Assembly (NCBI GenBank): GCA_028671895.1
Contig: CM053809.1
Location: 4,385,501 to 4,449,500 of the forward strand
Direction: 5' to 3'
Origin: Oenanthe sinensis
Lineage: Eukaryota; Streptophyta; Magnoliopsida; Apiales; Apiaceae
Length of the DNA: 64,000 nt
The notes beneath the pieces were generated by a model. That model worked only from the letters and a program-made list of their open reading frames with translations. It made no database searches and had not been told where the DNA came from. A program made the translations under genes and the position numbers. This document shows, piece after piece, positions 34,560 through 45,180 of this stretch; position 1 is the stretch's first letter; the number at the start of each line of letters is the position of its first letter.

Positions 34560-35098
34560 CTTTTCACAAAAATATGGGCCAAGGCCCATTGGACAACCCA
34601 CTTCATGGATTTCTCAAGAAAAATCGATCAGGAATTCCGTTCGACTAGAAGCCAATTGATGGCCCAAAATTGACTAGAAACTCCTATCGACTAGAAGCCA
34701 GTTGATGGCCCAAAATCGACAAGGAATCCCCATCGATTAACTCACATCAATGACCTAAAACGACCAGGGTCTTAGTCGAATTCGATTAGGAATCCCATTC
34801 GACCAGAAGCCCGTGTGTGGCCTAAACCGACTAGGATCTTGATCGAATTCGATCTGTAATCCTAGTCGGCCAGGAATCATAAATGGAACTCTAGCTGACC
34901 AGGAACCCCAGTCGACTAGGGTTCCAAAAAGTCCTAAAACCGACTAGGATCCTGGTCAAATTCGACCGAGAATACTGCTCATCCAGGATCCTTACAAGAA
35001 GCCTTGGCCAACCAGGAACCCCTGTCGACTAGAACTCCAATGTAGCCTAGAATCGACCAGGATCCTAGTCGAAATTCGACTAGGATTCCTGGTCGAAA
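34560..35098 (+). repeat. degenerate TCGACTAGG / GTCGAATTCGAC repeat region
   Basis: Irregular array in which TCGACTAGGA, GACCAGGAtC and near-palindromes of TCGAATTCGA recur (about 34779, 34838, 34957, 35069). Spacing is irregular, about 55-150 bp. It lies upstream of the antisense promoter on the opposite side from pol. No coding. Confidence 0.8.
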
Positions 35099-35150
35099 AT
35101 AAATCAGAAAGATGTCAGAAAATCATTAAAAATGATTTAAATGACAAATA

Positions 35151-35645
35151 AATTATGGAAAATTCTCTATAAATAGAGAAAAAGTCCTAGAAATTAAGGA
35201 AAAATACCTGTGGGTATAAATAAATTATGGAAAATTCTCTATAAATAGAGAAAAATTCCTAATAATTAAGGAAAAATACACGTGGGTACAAAACAATTAT
35301 GGGAAATTCTTTATAAATAGAGAAAAATTCCTAGAAATTAAGGAAAAATACATGCGGGTACAAATAAATTATGGAAAATTCTCTATAAATAGAGAAAAAT
35401 TCATAATAATTAGGGAAAAATACCCATGAGTACAAATAAATTATGGAAAATTCTCTATAAATAGAGAAAAATTCTTAGAAATTAAGAAAAAAATACATGT
35501 GGGTACAAATGAATTATGGAAAATTCTCTAAAAATAGGGAAAAATTCCTAATAATTAGGGAAAAATACCTATGGGTACAAATAAATTATGAGAAATTCTT
35601 TATAAATAGAGAAATATTCCTAGAAAATAAGGAAAATATCCTAAA
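35151..35645 (+). repeat. 7 x 72-73 bp tandem array, most units with TATAAATAG
   Basis: Units begin AATTATGG at 35151, 35223, 35295, 35367, 35439, 35512 and 35584 (spacing 72,72,72,72,73,72). Six of seven contain a TATAAATAGAGA box; unit six reads TAAAAATAGGG. Units also hold TTAAGGAAAAATAC and GGGTACAAA. The array ends about 100 bp before the polypurine tract. Confidence 0.93.
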
Positions 35646-35745
35646 TAATAAGATGGATTTCAGCAAGACATTTGCCGTGAAGGCTAACTTCAATGACAAG
35701 AGCTGTGAACCTTAACTTCTACAAAGTCTTCCACACTTTACAGAA

Positions 35746-35758
35746 GTTGGGGGGCAAA
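35746..35758 (+). promoter_or_regulatory. polypurine tract of the Tat element
   Basis: GTTGGGGGGCAAA, matching the G-rich plus-strand primer of Tat elements, right before the presumed 3' LTR start. Confidence 0.75.
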
Positions 35759-36150
35759 TAATGGAGATAGAAAATAACCCTAAAGACACAATTATGTAGT
35801 ATTAATTAGACCTAGTTTGGTCCAAAAGGGAGGCTCATTTAATAAGGCTCGAAACCCTAATGATCAAGTAAATTTGTAATTAATTAATTAATTAGCTAAA
35901 TATACATCTAATTAATTATGTCAAATGACAAGAAAACTACTTCAAAGAGTAACCCCCAAATCACTTCCAACAACAAGAAAACATATTCCTACATGGAAAT
36001 TACTTCTATCACAAGAAGGATATGAAATCCTTCAAGGAGGTGCCTTGTTCGTCAAGGTTCCTAACCCTATTATAATTCTTAGACTTCCTACGTCTATATA
36101 AAGGACCTAACCCCTCATTCCAACAACTACGTCTGGCTTGATTCTTATAT
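35759..36150 (+). repeat. 3' LTR of the Tat element, 5' part only
   Basis: Begins at or close to TGGAGATAG (35762); the exact first base is uncertain because the usual TG start is changed. It has a TATATAAAGG box at 36095-36104 and is cut at 36150 by a SIRE-like LTR. No 5' LTR is in the window for comparison. Confidence 0.65.
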
Positions 36151-37999
36151 TGTTAGGTCCCGAAGTATCGTAGAAGGGGGGTTGAATACGATACTCACTA
36201 AATTAAAAAATCTTTCGAATCTTTTGCGGATAAATAATTTAGAGTTCGGTTAGTGGGTTCGAATTCATGAGGTGAAAAGTGTTTAGGACGCTAGCTTACT
36301 GATTTTCTGTATTTATGAATAATCATTAATGTTCTAGAAAATTAATAAGTAATTTAATGAGAAAAGTTTCGGAGAATATATCTTTCGTATATAAACCCTG
36401 AGGTTGCTACACCCAGTTAAAAATATAACTAGTTTCCAAAGAATAGATTAGTTCTTTGTGTCTACAAAGAGATATAACTTAATCCCTATACAATATTTTA
36501 CTATGTGTTTGTACTAACGAAATCAAGCTAACAAAGAGTGTTTTACAATAGCCCTATGTATTTGCAACATAATGAACTGATTAGAATATAAAACTCCAAT
36601 GAATAAGGTATATGTATGGCTTTTTGTCTTCTTTTTCTCCAGCTTCAATTTCCTCTCTGTATCTCTCTATATGGTTGTATATTTCAACAATTCAAAATGA
36701 GCCCATCATTTTATTTATATGGTGTAGACTTTTCAAATCAATTAAAATTAATTTATTCTTCACAATGCTAAGTCATTTTATTGCGCTTGTAGAGTGAGTG
36801 CAGTGTATAGGAGTCACGAAACTTTTGTTGCACCTAAAGGAAAGTTTTGTTGCGCCTACACTCTGTGTCCCTTGTAGAGGAGCCACAAAACTCTTGGTTT
36901 TGCCTTAAATTTTTTTGTTGATCCTATGGCAAAGTTTTGTTGCGCTTGTAGAGTGAGTGCAGTGTATATGAGCCACGAAACTTTTGTTGCTCCTAAGGGA
37001 AAGTTTTGTTTTCCCTACACTCTATGTCCCTTGTAGAGGAGCCACAAAACTCTTGGTTTTTCCTTAAACTCTTTTGTTGCGCCTATAAACACTCTTTTGT
37101 TTTAAGGAAACTAGTTATATCCAAGAGTGTTTATTGTGACTACACACTGTGTCCCTTGTATAGGAGCCACGAAACACTTAGAAACTTATCCATGAGTGTT
37201 TTGTTACGCCTACATACTGTGTCCCTTGTATAGGAGCCACGAAATGTAGTAATACTTGCATTAAATAATTTCTTGAAATGCTTGAAATATTTACCACTTG
37301 GTTTTCACTCTTCTGGATTGATCAACTAATTTTCTTCTGATAAATCAAAGTAATTCTCTTCTTATTGTGTTGACGCTTAGTGCAATAGTCTGGTTCACAA
37401 ATGACTAAACTGAATTAAATTCTCTTGACTTCTAATCCTTTTCAAATGATTAACCTTGTACTGTTGCATTGCTTCAGACACTGACTGTTAATAAACACTA
37501 TACTTTCACTAGAATCTTTTCTATTACTTCAACAATGTGTCCATTATTACCACAATCTTGAATACTTCATTCTCTGTTCTTCACTGACGCTTGAACATTT
37601 AAATAAACTTCTTTCAGTGAGTATAACTTCAAGACTACAGATGTCTTCTTTAACCTTTGTCTTTACCCTTCTAGATTTATATGCTATGAACACTGTCTAT
37701 CTTCAATCAATGCCTTTACATTGAAATCTTCTAGTGGCACTTCTATACTGAATCTTCAACACTTCTGAAACCCTGAAAGTCTTCAACCATTATTCTTCAC
37801 TGAGGCTTGAACATATTAATGAACTTCTCTCAATGACCTGTATTAGACTTCAAAACTCCTTCTAATGTCTTGATTCACTGTATCTGCCTTGTCTTCATTT
37901 CTTCCCGATTTCTGTGTAGGCGTAGTATTATTTACCTGTCCTGTTCTAGTGTTGAGTTATCACGATTACTATTCATACGGCTTCGTAATCTCACCAACA
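36151..37999 (-). repeat. 3' LTR of the fragment (1849 bp)
   Basis: Minus strand TGTTGGTGAGATTACG ... GGGACCTAACA. Its left end carries the CGTAGAAGGGGGGTTGAATACG block common to SIRE-like LTRs here. TATAAATA at 36712-36719 (minus). It holds a tandem array (36781-37245) and two related copies of a TTCTTCACTGA(C/G)GCTTGAACAT module (37578 and 37794), of which the LTR at 42103-43556 has one (43312). Confidence 0.85.
36781..37245 (-). repeat. ~159 bp tandem array within the LTR
   Basis: TTGCGCTTGTAGAGTGAGTG starts at 36781 and again at 36940; a third, partial and altered unit follows to 37245. Each unit contains sub-repeats of GGAGCCACRAAAC and TGTGTCCCTTGTA(G/T)AGGAG. Confidence 0.85.
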
Positions 38000-38010
38000 A
38001 TCTCCCCATA
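38000..38010 (-). promoter_or_regulatory. polypurine tract of the fragment
   Basis: Minus strand ATATGGGGAGAT directly before LTR TGTTGGTG. Same GGGGAGAT core as at 40676-40688 and 43557-43568. Confidence 0.75.
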
Positions 38011-39364
38011 TTTGATTGTTAAACTTAGAAAACAAATCCCATAGAGAGGATAACTCAACTAACAACTAGAAAAAGTAATGGTCCGGGACTTGTAAATAAT
38101 GCTACTGGTTTTTCTGGATCAGATTCTGCATTTCCAGAATTCTTGTGTAACTGAAATGAAAGATATTTATTCCTCTAGCACTGAATTGATATTCATGTAG
38201 TATCATCTTCATTTCTCTCTGTTTGAGCTCTCTCTGCTTCAAAATCCTTCACAGTTTGAACTTAAAGAACTTATCATGAACAGAGCTTCATAAGAATCAT
38301 TATTCATGGGAACATCTTCAATAAAACATAAAACGTAGCTCAAGTAATGTTCTCCCCTGAGAATATGATTCTTCTTCTTTTTCTTTTTCTCCTTTTAGAT
38401 GAACAATGAAAGTTTTAATTTTTTTCTGTACATCACACTTGGATGAGTAATCCTCTACTAGCAACTCCTTTCAAGTATATGATACAGTTTATTGATTCTC
38501 CCATATTCTGTTATTTTTCCATAAGGATGAGAAGATAAGATTTTCTTCTTTTTCTTGTCTAAATTCTCTCATAAGGATATTAACTTCTCCTAAGGATACG
38601 AAGATAAGAATTTATTAACTTCTCATTTTTCTTACTAAATTCTCCCCCTTAGTTGAAGAATCATCCAATGTCCCATGATCTTTTAAATGGCTTGTCTTCC
38701 AAAGAAGGTTCTCGTCTATCATTGATTGGGAAAACATAGTAGCTTTTCTTTCAAAAGTAGCATATAGCAAGGGTAAGTGTTTGGTCTTTGGTTTCCTCAC
38801 TTCTACTACGTTCTGTTAGTATTTACACTTAAGTGTCGAGCACTTTGAAGTGTTTCACTCTTTCTCTCCCTATCTCTCACTCAAGTGTATCTCTCCCTCA
38901 CTTTCACTTAAGTGTTTCTCTCTCTCACTTTCACTCTACATTCCAAATATAACCTTCTGTACCTGCAAGTAAAATCTGTCAATTCATTTATATTCTCATC
39001 ACCTGATTCATCAGAATGAACTGAATCACTATCAAGTAGAGAATTGCCTCATAGAGGTGTTCTTGATCTATCATGCATAAGAACTGTCTCAGCACCAGAC
39101 TCAATAGCGATTTATAAATCACTGTTTAGTGGAGCTTCACCTCTATGAGATGGGTTATCCCAAGATATTAATATCTTTTAGGGAATCCTGCCTTGTTCTA
39201 TCAAGGAGTTGCCTCACACCTTCTCCTTAACCGGGATGTGGACATTCCTTTTCAGGATATGGAAATGTTCCTTACAGGAGGGGCGACGTAGTAAGTAATG
39301 TAATGAATGGCAATTTAGAGCCTACATTTCCCTCGTAACCCTGTGACGAGAATTTTGTGTAAAA
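38011..39364 (-). other. non-coding internal sequence of the fragment
   Basis: No coding potential; C/T-rich on the plus strand, with a CTCTCC/CACTCAAGTG run at 38820-38940. The short open frames here (for example 38800-38615) have no support. Confidence 0.7.
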
Positions 39365-39367
39365 TAC

Positions 39368-40387
39368 CCTACTCTGGAAACTCAGTTGCAAGAAACCAAT
39401 GCCTATCTTACAAAGAGAAAAGGCTTAATAGAAGCTCATAAGAAGGAGGAGGATAAAAGGATAAAAACAACTGAGATAGTAAAGCAGTATGATATATTGG
39501 TCAGCAAAAACAAAGCCATATATGAAGAAAATCCAATTGCACTTATGCCTAAAATTCTAGAAGCTGTCAAATTAAGAGAAATATGGATGTATGAAGAAAG
39601 CAGCTCACAACCTAGTGATAGAAAAGGGAAAGGAATATTAATTGAAGATGGCAAGAAGAAAAAAGAGTCCATCATAGGTGGAGGTGAAAGATTATTGCAC
39701 AAATCAATAGTTTTTAGTGTTAAGGAGATAGAACAACAGGATAAGGCATGAGAGGAACTAGCCATGATACTTCAAAAAAAATTTGATGAAGAAAATGAGA
39801 AAAAACTTGAAGCTAGGAGAAATCAAGCTGAGAAGAAGTCAAGAACAAAGCAAAGAGCAAACAAGTCTGCTAAAGCCTCAAGTGTCAAAAGAAAGTTGAA
39901 TGTTGATGAAGTAGAAGTGGCTAAAGATGAAAAGCCAAAGAAGACAGAGATTCAAGATCAACCATATGGAAGTGGTCAAGTTAAAGAAATAGAAGTGTTC
40001 AATACTCAGCCAAACAACTTCATTCGTGTCAAAACTGATGGTCTGATAGTTGTCAATGGCTAAAGGAAAAAAGATGTGGATCTTCTTCACACCGAATATG
40101 AAGTTGGTTCACAATCATCTTTTACCTTTCCACAAGTAAAGGAACAAGACAATGCAACCTTGATAAAAATCTACACTCTACTCAACAGGAGATACTATCT
40201 AGCCCTGGAACTTGCACAAGATATTCTAAAGATAATGAAGGACATGATAGAAGTGCCTCTTCAGGTAGAAAAAGATGACAAAATCGAAATTTGGAATCCT
40301 GAAGGAAAGAAGGTACTTCATGAGCCATATGCATTGATATCTATCAAGAAATCAACAAATTGTCCAACCTGGATCTTAATCACTTGA
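39368..40387 (+). pseudogene. 3' extra ORF of SIRE-like element, coiled-coil protein
   Basis: One reading frame of about 340 codons, interrupted by TGA (39749-39751) and TAA (40061-40063). It is very rich in Lys and Glu; residues about 110-170 form a basic coiled coil (QKKFDEENEKKLEARRNQ, AEKKSRTKQRANKSAKASS). The second half is more globular (FTFPQVKEQDNATLIKIYTL, YYLALELAQDILKIMKDMIE). No signal peptide or membrane segment is visible, so it does not look like a classical envelope-type ORF even though SIRE-type elements often have an ORF at this position. The 5' end is missing at the junction near 39365. Function unknown. Confidence 0.65.
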
Positions 40388-40675
40388 CATGCCAACTAGA
40401 CTATAGAGTTGAGGATGAGAAGATTTTAAGAGGGACACTCTACAGAAAGATGAAAGAAAATAAAGACAGACATAATGAAGAATTTAGGGGAAGAAGAAGG
40501 AAAAGACATTAAATAAGAATCTCCTACAAATTTCAGAAATCATCTGTCACTGGTATTTAAAATTCTATGTCTTAGAATTGTGTTACTTGTCAAATTTATG
40601 ATTCATGTCAAAATTAAAATGTTTAGGGTTGTTATTATCATCAACTAAGATTTATGTCTATTATTAATATTCATA

Positions 40676-40688
40676 AATAGGGGGAGAT
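40676..40688 (+). promoter_or_regulatory. polypurine tract
   Basis: AATAGGGGGAGAT just before the LTR TGTCAGG. This is the standard SIRE-type tract and shows that the sequence to its left is an element 3' end. Confidence 0.88.
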
Positions 40689-41536
40689 TGTCAGGAATTA
40701 TGTACTATAATGATAACAAATTTCTTAGAATTATAAATTTAATGTATATTTATGTAACTGGTCAATGGATCTTACAAATATCCATTGACTAGAGAACCAT
40801 TTATCAGTTGAATTTGTTGTTAATCAAATGATAAATTAGATTGTAGCAGTTGATTAAGAGTTCTTACTATTATCAATTAATTGTAACTCATCAATGGATG
40901 ACCATGTATTACTCAAATGATATCTATCGACTTCAATTGATAGCTCATCAACGGATGTGAAGAATGACTGGTAAAATATAAATATTCTAAGTCAGAATTC
41001 TCACAAGTGAAGTGTGTTAGAAATGAAAAACTGATGTTATCGGAGAATACTAATCCAGAGTTTATAGGAGCCGATCAGAGTTTGTATGATGTCATCAGAG
41101 AATACTAGCTCAGAGTTTACTCAACCGACAGAGTTTAGGTTTGACAATTAGTAAGTGAGAAATCAAGAGTTGATTGAAAGCAAGAATAGTTATGGTTGTA
41201 CGAAAGACAATTACTTTCTTAGAAGCTATCTTTTAGGAAGATAATGATGGGAATTATATCTTTGTATTTATTAATCATTATCTTTATTGTAATTAGATAG
41301 GTAGTTGTGTACTATATAAATACAGGATTAGGTTTACATTTATGTGTCGTTCATAACATATCATTCATATAACCTTGCAGGTTTTAAGAACATTATTTTT
41401 CTTGGGAGAGTTTGTATTAAGATTGACAAAAGATTAATATAAACAATATTTCTTTTATATATACTTGTGTTCTTAGTCGATTGTTTAGTACTATTGTATT
41501 CAACCCCCCTTCTATAATATTATTTACTGGGTAACA
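40689..41536 (+). repeat. middle LTR of SIRE-like tandem (848 bp)
   Basis: Starts TGTCAGGAATTATG and ends ACTGGGTAACA. Contains TATATAAA at 41313-41320 and near its end TTCAACCCCCCTTCTATAAT, the plus-strand version of the block seen in the other SIRE-like LTRs. Followed by AT and the primer site. Confidence 0.88.
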
Positions 41537-41538
41537 AT

Positions 41539-41550
41539 TGGTATCAGAGC
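41539..41550 (+). promoter_or_regulatory. primer binding site, initiator Met tRNA type
   Basis: TGGTATCAGAGC two bases after the LTR end. It shows that the sequence on the right is the 5' end of an element. Confidence 0.92.
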
Positions 41551-41585
41551 ATGTGGTTTCTTTTAACCTAGAAAGATCTTAAAAA

Positions 41586-42102
41586 ATGCCTGGAAATAAG
41601 TATGAAAGTATCATAATTCTAATTTTCAAAAAGGCTGAATACCCTACTTGAAGGGTGAAGATGGTGATGTTCCTGCAAGCCACAGATCCTGGCTATATAG
41701 ACATGATTAATGAAGATCAGTATCTACCAACAAAATTGGTACCAACAACTATAGTTGAAGGAAGGCAAGTACCTGAACATTACATTCTAAAGGAGAAAAA
41801 CGAGTGGACAAATGAAGAGAAACATGAAGTCCTTAAAGATGCAAAGGTAAGAATATTTTGCATAACAGTCTTGACTTTGTGATGTCAAACATGGTAATTT
41901 CTTGCAAAACTGCGAAGGAAATTTGGGATGCACTAGAGGTTCAATGTCAAGGAACCAAGGAGATCAAGATGAATAGAAGATCTGTTCTTATTTAGGAGTA
42001 TGGATATTTTGAGGCTAAACAAAATGAGTCTCCAATTGATACATATGACAGATTTCTCACTATGTTAAATGCCTTGGCTCTAGTTGACAAGGTATATGAG
42101 AA
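41586..42102 (+). pseudogene. gag of plus-strand SIRE-like element, first part
   Basis: ATG at 41586, 36 bp after the primer site, a much shorter leader than the other elements here. After an early TGA the frame 41655-41882 has KMVMFLQATDPGYIDMI, EHYILKEKNEWTNEEKHEV; the family normally reads W(R/K)xKMxxFLxA(T/I)D here. Then in other frames FLRSMDILRLNKM-like and a segment ending KVYE at the insertion site. It stops at 42102 where the non-coding element is inserted; the frame continues at 54510. Confidence 0.8.
42098..42102 (+). repeat. target site duplication GAGAA, left copy
   Basis: GAGAA at 42098-42102 and again at 54505-54509. Removal of 42103-54509 rejoins the gag codons ...Lys-Val-Tyr-Glu-Asn-Glu-Asp-Leu... 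in frame. Confidence 0.96.
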
Positions 42103-43556
42103 TGTTGGGTCCCGGAGATCGTAGAGGGGGGGTGAATACGATTCCCAAATTAAAAATATGACTTTTAAATATATTTGGGACAACATAAAGATTACTTTGG
42201 TTCAAACCCAGATACTGTTCATCATCTTCTTCAACCTCAACAACACCATTAAAATAACCAAGAAAATGAACGGTAAATCATCTAAAACACACAACACAAC
42301 AAGATCCAAGAATATAACTTTATATTCATTGAAGTGGGGTAGATGCTACAAACAAGTTCAAGAACATAAGCTCAAGAACACAACAAAGAAGTGATTTTTG
42401 TCTCCTCTAAAAATATTACATTTTGTAGATCTAGGAGACAAAAATCAGCCCTATTTTCTATACAAGATTTAGCAAGCGTTTACAATAGAAAGATAGAGGA
42501 GTGGTATGATAAAGAAAATCATGGCCCCAAAATATTAAAGTATTAGTTCGGCCATGGGGGAGAGAATAATTTCTCTCTCTCTCTCCCCTTTTCTTTCTCA
42601 TCCGAATTCTTTTCTTAAGATAAAGACTTGGATTCTTTTTGTATATAGAAAAAGGGGTTGCTTTTTGCTTTTCTACCTTTTACTCTTGTCCACTCAAATC
42701 TTATCTTCAAAGTCATGTGCCAAGCATGCATTTGGAAATATTTAATGTAAAAGTAATATTTAAATAAATATATATAATATAAATAAAGAATGTCTTTATT
42801 TATAAAATATATAAATAATTAAATAAATACTTTATTTAATTAAATTCAATATTTCCATTCCACTCTTCAATTTGTGTAGACTTCCTTATCCAAATACTTG
42901 GCCCCGTATACGTGACTCCACCACGTCCAAGTATTTGGCCTTCTAATCTGTGAAGCTTTAGTAAGATCCAATCAGGTTGTGTCGTCTGTCCCTTATCCAT
43001 TAGGCTGGCATTTCTCCAACACTGATTTACCACCTTTGTTGATCCTCTACATGACTCAAGAAAACCAACAACTTTAGAATGATTAAAACCATATTAACCG
43101 ACGAGAGCTTGCCTCCAATGTCCTGACACTTTATGCAACGGTCTGGTTCATAAGTGACTAGTCTTGATAGGGGCTCTTGATTCAGAACATGATTCCACAT
43201 TCTTCTTTGCAAACCTTACTTGTTGCTTCGATTGTAATGCACTAAAATCGTCATAGACTAAGACAATCTTCTGTAGCTTCCACATCCTTGAATAGATGTC
43301 AACATCTTTTATTCTCCACTGAGGCCTGAACATGTTAATGAACTTCTTCCAGTGAGCTTCAAGTCTGTAGATGATCCTTTGATACTTTGTCTTAACTAAA
43401 CTCTGTGATCCAAGATTTCTGTGCACCTGCATATTATTACATGTCCTGTTCTATTGTTGAGTTATCATCAACCATTACATAGAGATTACATTTAGCATTC
43501 TTAGTACACATGAAAGTGCAGTGAGTTACTTCCCTTCACTCCTATCTCCCCTTTCA
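42103..43556 (-). repeat. 3' LTR of the non-coding element (1454 bp)
   Basis: Minus strand TGAAAGGGGAGATAGG ... CGGGACCCAACA. TG...CA ends; the start TGAAAGG is shared with the LTR at 9125-10325. It contains the conserved module around 43105-43170 (GCCTCCAATGTCCTGACACT, GGTCTGGTTCATAAGTGACT) also present at 9908-9965. A 78-codon and other frames occur identically in both LTRs and are not genes. Confidence 0.95.
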
Positions 43557-43568
43557 ATCTCCCCCTAT
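43557..43568 (-). promoter_or_regulatory. polypurine tract of the non-coding element
   Basis: Minus strand AATAGGGGGAGAT directly before the 3' LTR. Confidence 0.9.
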
Positions 43569-45180
43569 TTGGTTGATATGGAATAGCAATCAAATACTAT
43601 TTCCAATTACAATTTCCCCCAAAAGCAATTAAATAAAATTAGCTACTAGAGGATAACTCAACTAATATACAAGAAACAATTAAAGTACTGAACATGAAAA
43701 TAATATACAAAGGTTCTGGAAAGATATAATCAGTTAAATCCAGATTTCCTGAGTTGCTGAAAATGAATGATGAATTTCTGAATTTCATTTTCCTTTAGCT
43801 TTCTCCACTTCAATGTTCTTCAAAGATGGGGTTCTTTCAATAAAGAAACAAATCATTAGTAAAGACTTCTGACCAATCATTCTTGTTCATCTTGCAATTC
43901 GAACTAGAACATACAGCTCTCTATGTTCCCCATAAGAGGTCAACTCATTCTCCCCTTACGGTTGTTCTCTCTTGGAATGAAAGTCATTTCCGCTTTTTCT
44001 TCAGGATGTTCTATTTCCAGGAAACATATTTTTCTTTCTTCCCTGCACTACTCCACTGACTTCATTTATCACTGAAACAAGAAATAGAACACACTTGGAC
44101 ACTTCTCAGATGCCCCTTGAAAATCTCCTTCACATTCTTCTTTACCCAGAAAACTTCTACTTAGCAAAAACTCCCCCTGAGTTGATACTCTTCAAAGAAA
44201 TCTTCATTTTCATTCATTGATCGTGCTAGAAAGAATTCTTCTGCCGAACCTCTCCTAAGAATGTTCCAAGGACAGATCTTCAAACAAATAGAGAAAAATC
44301 TCTTAGATATCTTTTCAGAATAAGATATAGCATTGCAAACCAAGATGTTAATATTCTCCATAACTTCTCTCCCTTAGTACGACAAGTAACTTCTTCCCAT
44401 TTGATAAAAAGTAACTTCTCCACTTCAGACGAAAAATCAGTTAAATCTACAACACCTTTAGGGATTAGGCTCCAACTAATTACTAAGAAACTCCCCCTTA
44501 GTAATTTCTCCATTGCATCACTAAGGTTTCAATTTTATCTAATTCTCCCCCTTAGTTCATGCAAGCTCCAATCCACCCTTGTGTCTTTAGATATCCTCTA
44601 AGTAACCTCCACAAGATAGGATTGACAGATCTCATTTCTTGTATCACCAAGAGATCTCGTTTCTTGTATCACCAAATTCTCCCCCTAAGTTGAGAATATC
44701 CTTTAAAACAATAAAAGTATCATCTACATCCAATCGAATAAGAAACTCTCCTCCAATTGAACATAAAATCCCCCTTAGGCCTAAAAATTAATGTCTCCCC
44801 CTTTGAGATTGAGAATAACACGAATGAATAGATCCAAAGGTAATAGTTTGGACATTCCCACTAAGCTTCAGCTAAACTCTTCTTCAGCTTGTCTTCCAGA
44901 AAAGAATCTCTTCAACATTCCAGAGCTGGAAAATTCAGTAACAGGATTTAGACAGAATAGCAAGGTTAGTGTTTGGTCTATGGTTTCCTCACGTCTACTA
45001 TGTTCTATTGGTGTTTACACTTTCAAGCGTAAGTGTTCCACTCATTTCTCTCCCTATTTCTCTCACTCAAGTGTATCACTCCCTCACTTCACTCAAGTGT
45101 TTCTCTCCCTTACTTGCTCTCATTCTATTTATAACAATTTGTACCTGCAAGTAAATCCATGCTAGTCTCACCAAGATATT
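43569..45180 (-). other. 3' internal region with serial AGGGGGAG motifs
   Basis: Non-coding. Plus-strand CTCCCCC motifs recur at 44171, 44491, 44545, 44679 and 44795, several within CTCCCCCTTAGTT (minus AACTAAGGGGGAG); one more is TCCCCCTTAG at 44769. A C/T-rich run (45045-45125) parallels that of the fragment at 38820-38940. Confidence 0.75.

Larger units (their letters stand above)
13209..36150 (+). mobile_element. Ty3/gypsy Tat-lineage element (Retand/Ogre-like), split
   Basis: Plus-strand gag, protease, RT, RNase H, a second archaeal-type RNase H and integrase (13210-17454), continued after a nested insertion at 31290-31957, then an antisense gene, tandem arrays, a polypurine tract and the start of a 3' LTR. 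The extra RNase H between the first RNase H and integrase is diagnostic of the Tat clade. The 5' LTR and gag start are missing because a copia element inserted in gag. The body is riddled with stops and frameshifts, so this is the oldest layer in the window. Confidence 0.88.
36151..39364 (-). mobile_element. SIRE-like non-autonomous family, 3' fragment
   Basis: Minus strand: 3' LTR at 36151-37999, polypurine tract at 38000-38010, then about 1.35 kb of non-coding internal sequence matching the 3' internal part of the complete non-coding element (43557-45150): shared CTCCCCCTTAGTTG motif, the 'GTGTTTGGTCT(T/A)TGGTTTCCTCAC' block (38779-38802; 44969-44992) and the following CTCTCCCT/TCAAGTG run. 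The right side is cut at about 39364 where a plus-strand ORF begins. Confidence 0.8.

Noticed and set aside
38800..39364. Host gene remnant in the fragment interior
   Set aside because: Sequence matches the non-coding element interior in places and has no coding pattern.
39436..39765. Minus-strand hydrophobic frame that looks like a membrane protein
   Set aside because: It is the complement of the lysine/glutamate-rich ORF on the plus strand, which yields Phe/Leu/Ser codons by composition.
42158..42394. 78-codon frame repeated exactly at 53108-53344
   Set aside because: Present twice only because the two LTRs are copies; no start context or domain.
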